Shown here: positions 33,168 through 44,773 of the stretch, piece by piece
Layout: each line of letters opens with the position of its first letter
Position numbering within the stretch: the stretch's first letter is position 1
The notes under the pieces: model-generated
What the model was told of the DNA's origin: nothing
What the model saw: only the letters and a program-made list of their open reading frames with translations
Databases searched by the model: none
Position numbers and translations under genes: made by a program
DNA from: Valencia hispanica
Lineage: Eukaryota > Chordata > Actinopteri > Cyprinodontiformes > Valenciidae
NCBI GenBank assembly: GCA_963556495.2
Contig: OY747710.1
Coordinates: 4,464,501-4,528,500 of the forward strand
Direction of reading: 5' to 3'
Length of the DNA: 64,000 bases

Positions 33168-33249
33168 CATTTCTGCATATTGGTGAGTGATATGGCATAT
33201 TAACTAAATATTTAGCTCCGAGTTTTTACTTTAAAGCTGCATGTTTTGC

Positions 33250-33882
33250 TAGCCATCTTAGCTTGCTCAACTCATCCACGCGTTTATCTTTAGTCGGATT
33301 GATTACTGCAACAGCATCTTCACAGGTCTGCCTAAAAAGTCAATCAGACAGCTGCAGCTGATCCAGAACACTGCTGCTCGTGTTCCTCACTAGAACCAGG
33401 AAAGTAGAGCACATCACCCCAGTTCTAAAGTCCTTACACTGGCTCCCTGTAGCTCAGAGAATAGACTTCTAAATACTTTTACTAGTTTATGAATCATTAC
33501 ATGGCTTAGCACCAAAATATGTTGAAGATCTACTGTTGCTATAGCAACCCACCAGACCACTCAGGTCCTCTAATTCCAGTCTACTCAACATCCCTAGAAT
33601 CAGAACCAAACATGGAGAAGCAGCTTTCAGCTTCTATGCTCTTCTTATCTGGTAAAATCTTCCAGAAAACTTCAAAGCTGCTGAAACACTGAGTTCATTT
33701 AAAGCAAAGCTTAAAAAATCTGTTTAGAGCTGCCTTTAAGTAACTGATTAATAATAGCTTTATAATAGTTTTTTGTCTCTGTTTTACGCTTTTATTGTTG
33801 TTTTTATTGCTGCTTTTATTTTAAACCCCAAGTTGCCTTGTTGCTGAAAGTGTGCTACACAAATAAAGTTTCCTTGCCTTGC
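33250..33882 (+). mobile_element. L2/Maui-type LINE, 5'-truncated, plus strand
   Basis: The plus-strand copy starts at the 'ctcatccacgcgtttatctttag' block and carries [31 protein letters not shown] and a frameshifted C-terminal region (KTKHGEAAF homology). It ends with 'gctacacaaataaagtttccttgccttgc' at 33882. It is the same family as 769, 4250 and 54249 but in the opposite orientation. It lies within the minisatellite element. Confidence 0.87.
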
Positions 33883-34297
33883 TAACTCCATATTAGTTTG
33901 AAACTGACATTTATAAATGAATAAATAACATGGACACATATATGACTGAAAAATGAACCCTCATTTCCTCTATTATGACAGGTGAAATAACCCAAAATAT
34001 TGCTATTGATTTTTGACTGTGTAACCTTACAAGTGGCACCGCATAATTGTTTTCATAAAACATGTATTTGGGTAGTCTAAACAAGCAATGCCATGTCAGC
34101 TTTTGTCACAATACAGAGGGACCGTATCAACCAATGTGTCAGTGTGTGGCTGCTCTGAGGCCAGAAAGCCACTCATACAACAACTAAGGGAAATATTTAT
34201 CCTGTTGAATCAGCACTCCTGGGCTGCAAAGAGGCAGCAGTGCCGGCGGAGTCAAAGAAAGAGGAGATCACAGGGGAGAGTATGAGCAGCACTTTGT

Positions 34298-34733
34298 GCC
34301 ATCAGAAACTGACGGCTGAATTTCAATTAGTTCTATTTGAATTTGCATCACTCGTATTGAATCTGCAATGCTCGACTTGAATAAATGTTTTGAAAAACTG
34401 AATCTGAACTAACCTAATTTGAAATCCAATTTTTAGTCTGGAAATGATTGTCCCTAATTTGGAATGAAATGTTATATTTTGAAATTGAATTAATTTGCTT
34501 TGAAATCGTATTTCATTGTTTTGCAAATTCAGCTCTAGAACTTTCAGTTTCACTTCTCACCTTTCAGTTTCGGTTCTACAATTCAATTTCACTTCTTAAA
34601 TTCAGGTTTTTGGGTTGGACATCCGGGTACTCGAGAAGTAATTGAGCGCAGAGTAACAGAACTACATTGTACTTCAGTGAACCCACGGCATCCTAAGCTG
34701 CAGCGTGTCACCTCAAGCAGCTATAGTAGCTGT
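34298..34733 (-). repeat. Interspersed AT-rich repeat family, copy b
   Basis: The reverse complement aligns with 37290-37685 across its whole length, including 'aggatgccgt.ggttc', 'gcgctc.attacttct' and the GAAACTGAAAGTT words. Together copies b and c form inverted repeats about 2.6 kb apart. Confidence 0.65.
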
Positions 34734-34831
34734 ATCACCGTTGCCAGCATGTTTTATGGGTTGAGAACTAATCATATCCAGGTAAACAAATTTTTTTAAT
34801 TCTACAAATTTTATGGAAAATGTTAACCTCA

Positions 34832-35680
34832 GCTAGGACAACATCGCCGCCTATGGGCACAAACCCACCTTCGCTGGACCAGACAGGAGTGGCAAAAAGA
34901 GCTCTTCACTGATGAGTCACGGTTTTGTCTCACCAGGGGTGATGGACGGATTCGTGTTTATCGTTGAAAGAATGAGCGTTACACCGAGAGCTGTACCCTG
35001 AAGCGGGATCGATTTGGAGGTGGGGGGTCCGTCATGGTCTGGGGCGGTATATCACATCACCATCGGACTGAGCTTGTTGTCATTGCAGGCAATCTCAATG
35101 CCTTGCGGTACAGGGAAGACATCCTCCTCCCTCATGTGGTACCCTTTATGCATGCTCACCCGGACATGATCCTCCAGCAGGACAATGCCACCAGCCATAC
35201 TGCTCGTTCTGTGCGTGAGTTTCTGCATGACAGCAATGTCAGTGTTCTGCCATGGCCAGCGAAGAGCCCGGATCTCAATCCCATTGAGCACGTCTGGGAC
35301 CTGTTGGATCGCAGGGTGAGGGCTAGGGCCATTCCCCCCAGAAATGTCCAGGAACTTGCAAGTGCCTTGGTGGAAGAGTGGGGTAACATCTCACAGCAAG
35401 AACTGACAAATCTGGTCCAGTCCATGAGGAGGAGATGCACTGCAGTACTTCAAGCAGCTGGTGGCCACACCAGATACTGACTGCTACTTTTGATTTTGAG
35501 CCTCCCTTCATTCAAGGACACATTATTCTACTTCTGTTAGTCACATGTCTGTGGAACATTTTTAGTTTATGTCTTATGGTGTTGACTCTTTTAGTGTTCA
35601 TACAAATATTTACACACATTAAGTTTACTGAAAGTAAAAACAGTTGAAAGTCAGAGGACATTTCTTTTTTTGCTGAGTTT
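34832..35680 (+). mobile_element. Tc1-like transposon, 5'-truncated (long copy)
   Basis: The 3' end reads 'gaggacatttctttttttgctgagtt', the inverse of the AACTCAGCAAAAAAAGAAAT start of the copy at 41574. It carries the catalytic part of the transposase. The left boundary at 34823-34836 (TAACCTCAGC) might be a short remnant of the left terminal repeat, or chance. Confidence 0.88.
34900..35483 (+). pseudogene. Tc1-family DDE transposase, C-terminal catalytic part
   Basis: Reading from about 34900, FTDESRFCLTRGDGR supplies the first catalytic Asp region; a stop interrupts at about 34968. The open frame from 35034 starts MVWGGISHHHRTELVVI, carries the second Asp in MILQQDNATSHTAR and the Glu in SPDLNPIEHVWDLLDRR, a DD34E-type spacing by inspection. 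It ends ...GHTRY. The N-terminal paired-like DNA-binding half is absent. The frame from 35034 is clean, and its protein is almost identical to the one at 41773-42219 (I noted only a few differences, such as P-A-K-S versus P-A-M-S and I-E-H versus I-V-H). The latter change removes the catalytic Glu in the other copy. Confidence 0.88.
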
Positions 35681-35689
35681 TACATATAT

Positions 35690-36440
35690 GTATGATGTCT
35701 CACTCATCAACCAGAAAAGACCGGCTGTGGGTCTCAGTTGTAGTCTTCATCCACCTCTCTGATCTTTCTTCAGCAGAGCCAGGAAAACTGCCAGAGACAT
35801 CCTGTTTATTCTATTAAAGTTCAAAGAATAGTCCAGGAAGAGGTTATTCAGGGTAATCCTGTATGCATTTAACTATACAATCTTTTTTCCTTCTGTAAAT
35901 ATTTTTGGTATTTTACAAGTATTCTTGTTTCATTGTTATTTCATGTTCTTTTCATTCAAAATTCACTTTATTTTGTTCCAAGTTAGCTTTATGTTCATAT
36001 ATAAAAAAAAAACAACAGTAAATAATAATGATAAGACAGTTGACAAAATGAGTTAATGAGAATTACTAGTAGTTTCAGTCAGTTTATTCATAACAAATAT
36101 TATACAACTTAACAACAAATGTGACAAGAAGAAATAAATGAACAAACAGAAAACAGTCCCTGCTCTCAAAACATAAACAGAAAACAAGTTGAAAGGGGAA
36201 ACAGGCAAGTGTGTTAATCTGTGAACGTAAAACTAAAGTTACATGATACAGCTTTTTAAAGGTTAATAAAACTACTACAGGCATGAGGTGTGTAACTCGA
36301 TTTATTCTACCTCCATGCTACAGGGCCCGAATATTTTGAAGAGGTGATAATTTTTCCTAGAAGTCTTCTCTTTGATCCTTTAAACATTTGACAAAAAACT
36401 TGTATAAAGTGATGATTTTATATATTAGAAAAACATGTCT
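35690..36440. other. No gene recognised
   Basis: AT-rich sequence with no visible transposon end until about 36446, where 'taggcctggggtggtaaccgg' could be a degraded hAT end. Confidence 0.45.
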
Positions 36441-36733
36441 ATTAGGCCTGGGGTGGTAACCGGATTACCGCCATACCTGAGCGCCTCACCTCGCCATATC
36501 TGACCGCCTCACCCCCCCCTGCACACTTGTGTGTCTTGTGCAATTTTTTTGTGATGCATAATAAAGTTTCATGTGTGTTCATTTCAAGCCCTGGATTCAT
36601 GCACAAATAAAGTCAGTCGCCCAGTAGAGAAGAATGGGAAGACGAAATTTATATATGGGGGCCGAGGCCTTCTCTGTGCGTAAAGTGCCGAAGCAGGACC
36701 TACGGTGCGCTCCTCTCCTGGATAAGTTGTTGC

Positions 36734-36734
<1 letters not shown>

Positions 36735-36787
<53 letters not shown>
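36735..36787. repeat. (TA)n microsatellite, about 53 bp
   Basis: Alternating TA that runs directly into the start of a hAT-like element (36788). Confidence 0.97.
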
Positions 36788-36790
<3 letters not shown>

Positions 36791-37190
36791 GGATGTGTAT
36801 TGGCAAAAATCTGGTGATACGATATGTATTGCGATATTATGAGTAAGACGATATAATGTGATTTTTAAAACTCAATTTAACAGTAGGAAAACTGTCACAG
36901 CATTCTAAAAACTCCAATCTGTTTCATACTTTAACACATCCAGTTTTATAAGTAGCCCTAGTTGATCCACTGGAACGAAGAAGGTGACAACCACCACAAA
37001 CTACCAGTCATGCTTTTAATTTTACTTCAAAAATTACTGTCATTATTAATGGTTCCATTAAACCGCGGAAGTTTGTTGATTACTGACCGTGGTAAGAAAA
37101 AATCCAATCACAGCCCTAATGTCTATGCAAACGGCAAAAGCCCACCAACACAACCGCTTTTAGTTTATGTAACGTCAGATTTTAGTATCA
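36788..37190. mobile_element. hAT-like element, left end (family of 52003-52240)
   Basis: It starts TAGGGATGTGTATTGGCAAA, followed by 'aatctggtgatacgatatg', the reverse complement of the right end of the short hAT at 52003-52240. 'ttaatggttccatt' also occurs in both. No right terminus is found. Confidence 0.6.
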
Positions 37191-37289
37191 TGTAAACAAA
37201 TGCCTCAGAGCACACTATGCTAAAGTAGCGCTTTTTGCTAACAGCTATAGTTAGGATTGCAGTTACTAACAGTGACATCTAACAACTTC

Positions 37290-37685
37290 ACAGGTGCCCC
37301 ACTTCAGCTCAGGATGCCGTAGGTTCGCTCAAGTAGTTATATTACTTTGCGCTCGATTACTTCTGGGGGACCCAGATGTCCGACCAAAAAAACTGAATTT
37401 AAGAACGGAAACTGAATGGTGAGAAGTGAAACTGAAAGTTTGAGAGGTGAATGTGCAATACGATGAAATACAGTTTACAAATACAAATACTTCATTTTCA
37501 TAATATGAAATTCTACTTCAATTTATTGATTACCATTTCCAAACAAGTCCGTTAGATTTCAAATTAGGCTATTTCAGATTTTTAAAAGCATTTATTCAAG
37601 TGGAGCAGATCAGATTCAGTCTGAGTGATGCAAATTCAAACAGAACTTATTCAAATTCAGTTTCTGAAGGCACAAAGTTCTGCCC
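37290..37685 (+). repeat. Interspersed AT-rich repeat family, copy c
   Basis: Matches copy b in inverse and copy a in direct orientation, and ends at 'ggcacaaagttctgcccata'. Non-coding. Confidence 0.65.
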
Positions 37686-37689
37686 ATAG

Positions 37690-38700
37690 GAGAACCCCAA
37701 AGTATCTGAGTGATACAAAGAGGTGTGAGCAAAGCGAGGACGACCTGAAAAATAAATTTGTAGACGTCCCGGAGAGAAGGAGTCCAGCACGACAAACAGT
37801 GAAAGGCTGACGCTGAAGGGTCCGTTTCAAAAGGTGAAAAAGCAAGAAGAGAGGGAGAGAATGATTAAACCTGACCTGAAGGAACTCCCATTCACCATTA
37901 ACAAAGGCAAGAAGAGAGCCATCTCTAACACATTTTGATAGCCAAAGATATGAAGGAAAAAGTTCACTTGCACATTATGGAAAGTGAGAATCTAAAAAAA
38001 AAACGATGCTTTGAGCTGTAAGCTTTTTATCTTTGTTTAGGTTGGGAGTACTGCTGTTAGTGTTGCTAAATGCAGAAAGAGAACAGGCTCAAAAGATTCT
38101 ATAAAAGACAATTTTGTTGGTATGCAACCAACCCATTATGATCAACCAAACAAAATAGAATAGAGGTAATAATGGTTTAAAAAAATAAAAATAGCAAAGG
38201 ACCATTCAAAATGTTCCATCGAAATGAGAAAAAAAAAATATTTAGAAAGGCCATATTTCTAGAATTTGACATATTTTGTTAATTACTTTCGTCTGGGTTT
38301 GAAGTTCCACTTTAGTTCATAATTTCCAGGCTAAAAGTTGGAAAACTTCTTAAAAAAAGAAACCCATCACAAGGCAACTGAGGAAGAAATAGTGAACATT
38401 TTCTGAAAGGCAGCAGCTTGGCCATCTAACAAACCGGCACCTTACCCAGGAGTTTAACTGCTCTCTGTGTTGAGCTCAGTCTGCCTTTCAGTCATCCTAA
38501 TTCGGATTCAACAGTACTCCCAAATCTGTGACCAGAATGTTTTACATTAGCGACGTGTGCAGCGGTGGTGTAAAAACATAGAATTAGTGAATGGAACTAG
38601 CTAAAGGTCCCACTTTTCTCCACATATTCAGGATTTGCTTTACAAGTGAGCGTTGGGCTTTTCTCACAAACTGTGATTTGGTCCTAAAAAGCCACTTCAA
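37690..38700. other. No gene recognised
   Basis: 37700-37960 has a higher purine content and short open frames (RRSPARQTVKG), possibly a decayed coding remnant, but no family is identified. The rest is AT-rich. Confidence 0.4.
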
Positions 38701-38704
38701 ACTA

Positions 38705-39065
38705 TTTAAGGTCAAGGTTTATTTATATGGCACATTTAAAAACAACATCAGCTGACCAAAGTGCTTCACAAGATATCCCCAATCATAAACATAATAAAAA
38801 TTAATAAAACAGAGGGAATAGATGACAGAGAACTGCTTATCCTGTCATGCACAGTTGGTCATAAGCTAAGGAAAACAGATGTGTTTTAAGCTGATATTTA
38901 AATGTTTGGACAGGCTGAGCAGTACGTACATTAAAAGGTAGAGTAGCGGCCACAGCGAATGCACGGTCACCTCTGCGTCTTAGATCTTAATGCTACAATT
39001 GTAGAGCGAATGGCTGTTGCTTGAGTAAAGCGACCGGCAGACATAAGCCGATGTTTTGTACTAAC
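38705..39065 (-). mobile_element. LINE or SINE 3' region, family unclear
   Basis: It begins 'ggtcaaggtttatttatatggcacatttaaaaac...ccaaagtgcttcaca', the usual reversed form of a fish LINE 3' end. Weak C-terminal-like coding on the minus strand follows. No complete motif is present. Confidence 0.5.
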
Positions 39066-40196
39066 AGAGGGCTACACGATAAAACGACACATCTTACCTG
39101 ATGGTTGACATGCATGATCTCCTTCTGGTGATTCAGCTACTATTAGATGTCGTCGCACCCCATCCTTTGTTCTTTTTCGTTGATTAAAAAAACGACGTTT
39201 ATATTCACCACAATAAGCAGTTGCACTCTGCATTTATCACATCATCACTCCACATAAAGCAGTACAGAGTCCATGTCCAATAGCTTTCACATAAGGTCAT
39301 TTTTAAGATGACTTATTAGTTTTGATAAAATTGTTGAAATGCTGATTGTTAATATTTTCCCTTTGTGCTGTCAAGGATTGGAGGTTTTTTGACAATAAAA
39401 CATCATGAAACAAACCTTTTAATGATCCTCTGAAAATGTTAAGGGTTCCTGAAGTAGGTTTAGGTTTTTGCATGTGAAAAAAATCTGAAAAGGTGGTTCC
39501 TGGTAAAGAAGTGTCAGATCACAGCAAGATATCTACTGGGCGTTCTGGCCTTGAGGGACTGCGTCATGTTTTGCTATCAGACTGGTATGAACTGGTTCTC
39601 CGGGGACTGAACAAGAAGATTGAAGAAGACATGCTGGAGAAGATAAACAGTGATGGCTAAATCCTTTTTTAAAGCGCTTAGTCAGACAGGTGGGCACGGG
39701 ATGCGAGAGTAAGCTCTGTCCCTCCATGTTTTGGCCAAACATGTTTTTTCATTAAATACTTAAACACCCAGTTTCATTTTTGTTTTTAATAGAGTAATAT
39801 ATTTTCAGTCATAACACTATTTTCAATCTGATGTACCTATTTTACTTGTCAGGATGACGGGTGAGGCAGTGCCTGCCCTCGGACAGGGTAAGATCCCCTG
39901 GAAATTTAGTGTGCGATCCAGAACAGTTGAACTTGTTTCCTTTCACCCCGCTGAAGAGATTTTACAAGAAGCGATGGGAAGTAAAACCCAGAGTCCTGGT
40001 TCCCATGAAGATAAAAATCCCATCAGCATTCTGAGGAAGTTGGCACAAATATGTATCACTTAAAGATTTAAATTAAAGAACTATTTGTTGCTTGGGTCTG
40101 CTGCTTTCCGTCCAACTCAGTAGAACAGGATGTTTTTACAAGACATGAACCTTTATTCCAAACTGCGAAAGGGAACAAAAAAGATGGTTGGCTTAC
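39066..40196. other. Mostly non-coding; two unexplained open stretches
   Basis: Presumed syngap1 intron downstream (minus sense) of the exon. A plus-strand open stretch at about 39508-39660 encodes GLRHVLLSDWYELVLRGLNK and then KKIEEDMLEKINSDG before a stop. Another at 39854-40063 starts MTGEAVPALGQGKIPWKFSV. Composition is coding-like, but I recognise neither; decayed transposon coding is likely. Confidence 0.35.
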
Positions 40197-40302
40197 CCAT
40201 CTCGGGGTGAGGCCTTCCCTCAACAGGAACACTGACTGTCCGACGCAGTAGCTTGTTCCTGTGGGACTCTGAGCGCCTCTCACGCATCAGCAATGGGTGT
40301 AC
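40197..40302 (-). CDS. syngap1: SynGAP1 coding exon (106 bp)
   Basis: On the minus strand a consensus acceptor (GGTCTGCAG|GTACAC) and donor (GAGATGG|GTAAGC) bound a 106-bp exon. It is open in one frame for 35 codons plus one base: [20 protein letters not shown] continuing [15 protein letters not shown]. This matches, from memory, the segment of vertebrate SynGAP1 just upstream of its split PH domain ([30 protein letters not shown]). RASAL2 has only the shorter [11 protein letters not shown]. SynGAP1 is a Ras/Rap GTPase-activating protein of the excitatory postsynaptic density. Teleosts have two syngap1 copies; I cannot say which this is. Neighbouring exons were not found within the window, so both adjacent introns appear very long. 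Confidence 0.88.
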
Positions 40303-41223
40303 CTGCAGACCCAAAACACAAAGTCAATATAAAAATTAAAAAAAAAGCTCTCTATAAATGCTGCGTCTTCATTTCTGTACACACTAATAAACTACAGCTA
40401 CAAATATCTTGTCCTTTTGGCTTTTGAAAACTGCTGTGTTCACTCTGTCCTTAATTGACTGGCATTATGTATTCACATCCATATTATGACGAACTAATGA
40501 ACGATCGATCCAAACTATGTGCCTTTAAGGTCGGGAAGAACGTAAATGAGTCGCTCAACACTGGAGAGCTACGAAAACATCATTAAGTTCACAGAAACCA
40601 AAGAAAAAGAAAAATAGATCAAATAAATCACAGAAGCTGTCACATTTGGCCCCACAGTCCCCGAATTCATAAAAGCGAACCTTGAGGGGAAACAAACGGA
40701 AGAATGTGAAGGTCTAATCAGATACAGTGGAACCTTATGAAACTTCTGGGTTACATCCAGAAAATATACCATGTTCTGGAATATAAATCTGGAATGAACA
40801 CCAGGGTTACTTGGTCTTTAACAAGGCATCAGAAGATGAAATTCATATCATTCCAGTTCTTTGATATTTCTAATGGGATGTTAAACCCACAAATGATTAG
40901 CAGACATCTTTATTTTCTCTGTTAGGAGTCAAATCTAGTTTTTCTAATCTTATTTAATAGTAAACTCATTACAATTATATTTTGGTCATTGACCGTGGCA
41001 TAATGAAACGTTTATGTATGAACCTGTAAAAAAAATTAAAAAACCCTGAACATTATTTGTTCATTCTAACAATGACAAAATTCTAGCTGAAGGAGGAACA
41101 GCTCGCACACAACTGCAGTCATTTTCAAAAACAAAAATTGCACAAGTTTGAATTTATTGTCGATTTTCTTTTCATTGTGTGGTTCCACACGGGGTCAAAA
41201 TTATCCATTCAAGGCCAAATATA
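40303..41223. other. No gene recognised (presumed syngap1 intron)
   Basis: AT-rich intron-like sequence upstream, in the minus sense, of the syngap1 exon. No transposon end or exon is recognised. Confidence 0.5.
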
Positions 41224-41571
41224 CAGAGGTGGGTAAGAGTACCCAAAAACTATACTCAAGTAAGAATAATACTACTTCAATATATTTTTGACTCAACTTA
41301 CAGTAAGGAAAAAAAAAATCTTAGAACAAGGTAAAAAGTTTTTTCCAGTCACAATTTATGGTGTTTACTATATCTTCACTTGACCTCAAAATGCAACAAA
41401 AAGCTCAACAGATTACATTAGAAAAACAACATTGGTGTAGAAACAGGTGGTCTGTGTCTGGTGTATTCAGAAACATTCAGAAATTTTACTTGAGTAAAAG
41501 TAGCGATACTTCATAATACTCAAGTAAAAGTAAAAGGTACAGCATAGCAAAACTGCACCCACATTTTCATT
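41224..41571. mobile_element. hAT-like element end interrupted by Tc1
   Basis: It begins CAGAGGTGGGTAAGAGTACC and carries repeated 'actcaagtaa' and 'acttgagtaaaagtag' words typical of a widespread fish hAT-type repeat. Homology stops at the Tc1 insertion (41574). The right end was not seen beyond it. Confidence 0.55.
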
Positions 41572-41573
41572 TA

Positions 41574-42326
41574 AACTCAGCAAAAAAAGAAATGTCCTCG
41601 GACTTTCAACTGTTTTTACTTTCAGTAAACTTAATGTGTGTAAATATTTATATGAACACTAAAAGAGTCAACACCATAAGACATAAACTAAAAATGTTTC
41701 ACAGACATGTGACTAACAGAAATAGAATAATGTGTCCTTGAATGAAGGGAGGCTCAAAATCAAAAGTACCAGTCACCATCTGGTGTGGCCACCAGCTGCT
41801 TGAAGTACTGCAGTGCATCTCCTCCTCATGGACTGGACCAGATTTGTCAGTTCTTGCTGTGAGATGTTACCCCACTCTTCCACCAAGGCACTTGCAAGTT
41901 CCTGGACATTTCTGGGGGGAATGGCCCTAGCCCTCACCCTGCGATCCAACAGGTCCCAGACGTGCACAATGGGATTGAGATCCGGGCTCATCGCTGGCCA
42001 TGGCAGAACACTGACATTGCTGTCATGCAGAAACTCACGCACAGAACGAGCAGTATGGCTGGTGGCATTGTCCTGCTGGAGGATCATGTCCGGGTGAGCA
42101 TGCATAAAGGGTACCACATGAGGGAGGAGGATGTCTTCCCTGTACCGCGAGGCATTGAGATTGCCTGCAATGACAACAAGCTCAGTCCGATGGTGATGTG
42201 ATATACCGCCCCAGACCATGACGGACCCCCCACCTCCAAATCGATCCCGCTCCAGGGTACAGGCCTCGGTGTAACGCTCATTCCTTCCACGATAAACACC
42301 AATCCGTCCATCACCCCTTTTTGCTG

Positions 42327-42330
<4 letters not shown>
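41574..42330 (-). mobile_element. Tc1 internal-deletion derivative with both ends intact
   Basis: The left end AACTCAGCAAAAAAAG (41574) and right end CTTTTTGCTGAGTT (42330) are matching terminal repeats, each flanked by TA (41572-41573 and 42331-42332). It is the same family as 34832-35680. The transposase N-terminal half is deleted: coding homology passes directly from the GDGRI-like region into the terminal repeat near 42315. Termini retained and coding lost is the structure of a non-autonomous derivative. Confidence 0.92.
41773..42219 (-). pseudogene. Tc1-family transposase, C-terminal part, catalytic Glu changed
   Basis: The open frame MVWGGISHHHRTELVVI to GGHTRW is almost identical to the copy at 35034-35480. 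QQDNATSHTAR keeps the second Asp, but the DDE glutamate region reads SPDLNPIVHVWDLL: Ile-Val-His instead of Ile-Glu-His. With the N-terminal domain deleted as well, the protein cannot be active. Confidence 0.88.
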
Positions 42331-42381
<51 letters not shown>

Positions 42382-42382
42382 T
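42331..42382. repeat. (TA)n microsatellite, about 52 bp
   Basis: Alternating TA with one interruption (TATG). It includes the Tc1 target TA at its left edge. Confidence 0.96.
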
Positions 42383-43084
42383 AAAAAGCAGCAACTTCTC
42401 TATGGTTGAGAGGGAGCGGTTACACTGTAACCACAGATTTTGACTCCACTTAAAAATTCTTTTGTTCATATTACTCAAATTTGCCTAATTTGTCAAAATA
42501 TTTGATAATTCTGATTAACCTGAGCTGTTTCATTCCCTTTTCTATTGTAATTGTGTTTCTAAGTTCAATCAGTAGCATCTAATGAAACTTCATATTACTT
42601 AAACATCTGTCACTTCTTCACATTAATTATGAATTATGAGTAAATGGTACTTTTTAATGGTCCTATTTCATTGTAATTATGTGCTTGAGCTCAAACAACT
42701 TAATATCATCAAGATTGCCTTTAGCGCCCGACAAAAATCTAGTTTTACCTTATTTAGCGGCATACTTTTAGTACCTTGAGTGACCTGGAAGTGTGTTGGA
42801 TTGACGTGCCTATGGTTGAGTTTATTAAAATTTGTTTCTGCAGTTCAAACTCATTATTGATTCCAAACACACAGCAATTACAATATTTTCTCAGTTGAAA
42901 TAGTCCTTTTCTGCGAGCTTCACACTGTTAACTGTGACTTTTTTTCGTAGTATATGTATTGTGTCTTTAGCTAGCCTAAAATGGGGTGGAAGTGTGAATA
43001 TTGTGATTTTATTCGTGGGAAGAGGGCACGGCTATAAGTCAAATATAATAAATAGTACACATGAACAGTTCAAGTTTCTTGTTT
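42383..43084. other. No gene recognised
   Basis: AT-rich sequence between the Tc1 derivative and a hAT. No coding signal. Confidence 0.5.
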
Positions 43085-43092
43085 GCACCAGG

Positions 43093-43731
<639 letters not shown>

Positions 43732-43739
43732 GCACCTGG

Positions 43740-44188
43740 TGTGCTCTCTCTCATTAGTACATTCAACTTAAAACTTCCATTCCATTCCATGGGGAGCCTA
43801 AGTCTCCTCCCCGTCTGGTCGGCCCATGGATCCCTCGGCCAAAAAAAGAAAAAAAAAAAGAACGAAAATCAATGGAGCGATAAAAGTTATTTTCTGGTCT
43901 GCTATGCCATACGGCCAGAATAATTCACATGCTGTACCTCATTTTAAATGATAACTAATGATGTGCGTTTTTACTCTGTTTGTCATGTGATTTCTGAATA
44001 ATTTGCTTGTAAAAATTCACAATAAAAATCATACTGTTCGGAAAAAGAAAGGAAAAAAAAAGGCAATTTCAGTGCCTTGTTTGGCATCTGCAGCATGTTT
44101 AATGATCAAAGAACCACAGGCCCAGTTAAAAACCCTGATTAATCGAATAAAAGTAAATTCCATACTTCCCCAGACATTCCAAGACTGT
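43740..44188. other. No gene recognised
   Basis: A short stretch resembling the hAT interior at first, then A-rich sequence. Nothing is called. Confidence 0.4.
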
Positions 44189-44196
44189 GTAATCAC

Positions 44197-44420
44197 TAGG
44201 GGTGTAACGGTACACCAGAATTCCTGGTTTGGTTCGTACCTTGGTTTCAATTTCAAGGTTCGGTTCATTTTCAGTACAATCAGGAAAAAAAGAGAAAAAA
44301 AAAAGATTTGTATTATAACATTTAAAATCGAACTGTACTTGCAGTAAACTTTCCAACAAAATGTTCTCAGATAGCATAAAATGTACACAATAAAATATAT
44401 ACAATAAATAGACATATAAC
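44197..44420. mobile_element. hAT left end (TAGGGGTGTAACGGTA family)
   Basis: It starts TAGGGGTGTAACGGTACACC and continues 'ggtttggttcgtacc...aaggttcggttcattttcag'. The terminus is identical over 16 bases to the element at 15054. The right end is not adjacent; an inverted end of the same family occurs at 49402. Confidence 0.65.
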
Positions 44421-44773
44421 AGTTTACGTTGGAAAAGTTATCATTGATTCATATATGAACTGATTTTATTTCTCTAAGATTATGTTTGACCTTTTGTTAA
44501 GCTCGTTGCTTCCTGTAGGTCAGGGGTTCTCAACCTTTTGCAAGCTGGCCCCCCCAAAGCTGGTTCATTGCAGTTGGGGCCTAATACTAGGCCTAATAGT
44601 AGGCATCATCTGCATTTTTTACAGAAGTTTGCAGGTAGGTGATGTTAATGTGAGACCTGAGTCTGCTTTGCCTTGCAAAGATCCTCAATTCTTGGCTCAA
44701 TGTTTGATAAACATGGCCTCAAATCATCCTCCATTTGTGCACGATTGCAGTATTTTGTTTTGAGTGCAGTCAT

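Larger units (their letters stand above)
32895..34043. mobile_element. TA-flanked minisatellite element, copy 3 (left end lost)
   Basis: The right arm, ending 'gtaaccttacaagtggcaccgca' at 34043 and followed by TA, matches the arms of the 12656-13960 element, preceded by the shared 'agtttgaaactgacatttataaat'. Only two or three AAATATTTAG units remain (about 32930, 33204). The copy is occupied by a 208-bp MITE and an L2 LINE. Its left terminal repeat is not found; it begins about where the Tc1 fragment stops. Confidence 0.6.
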
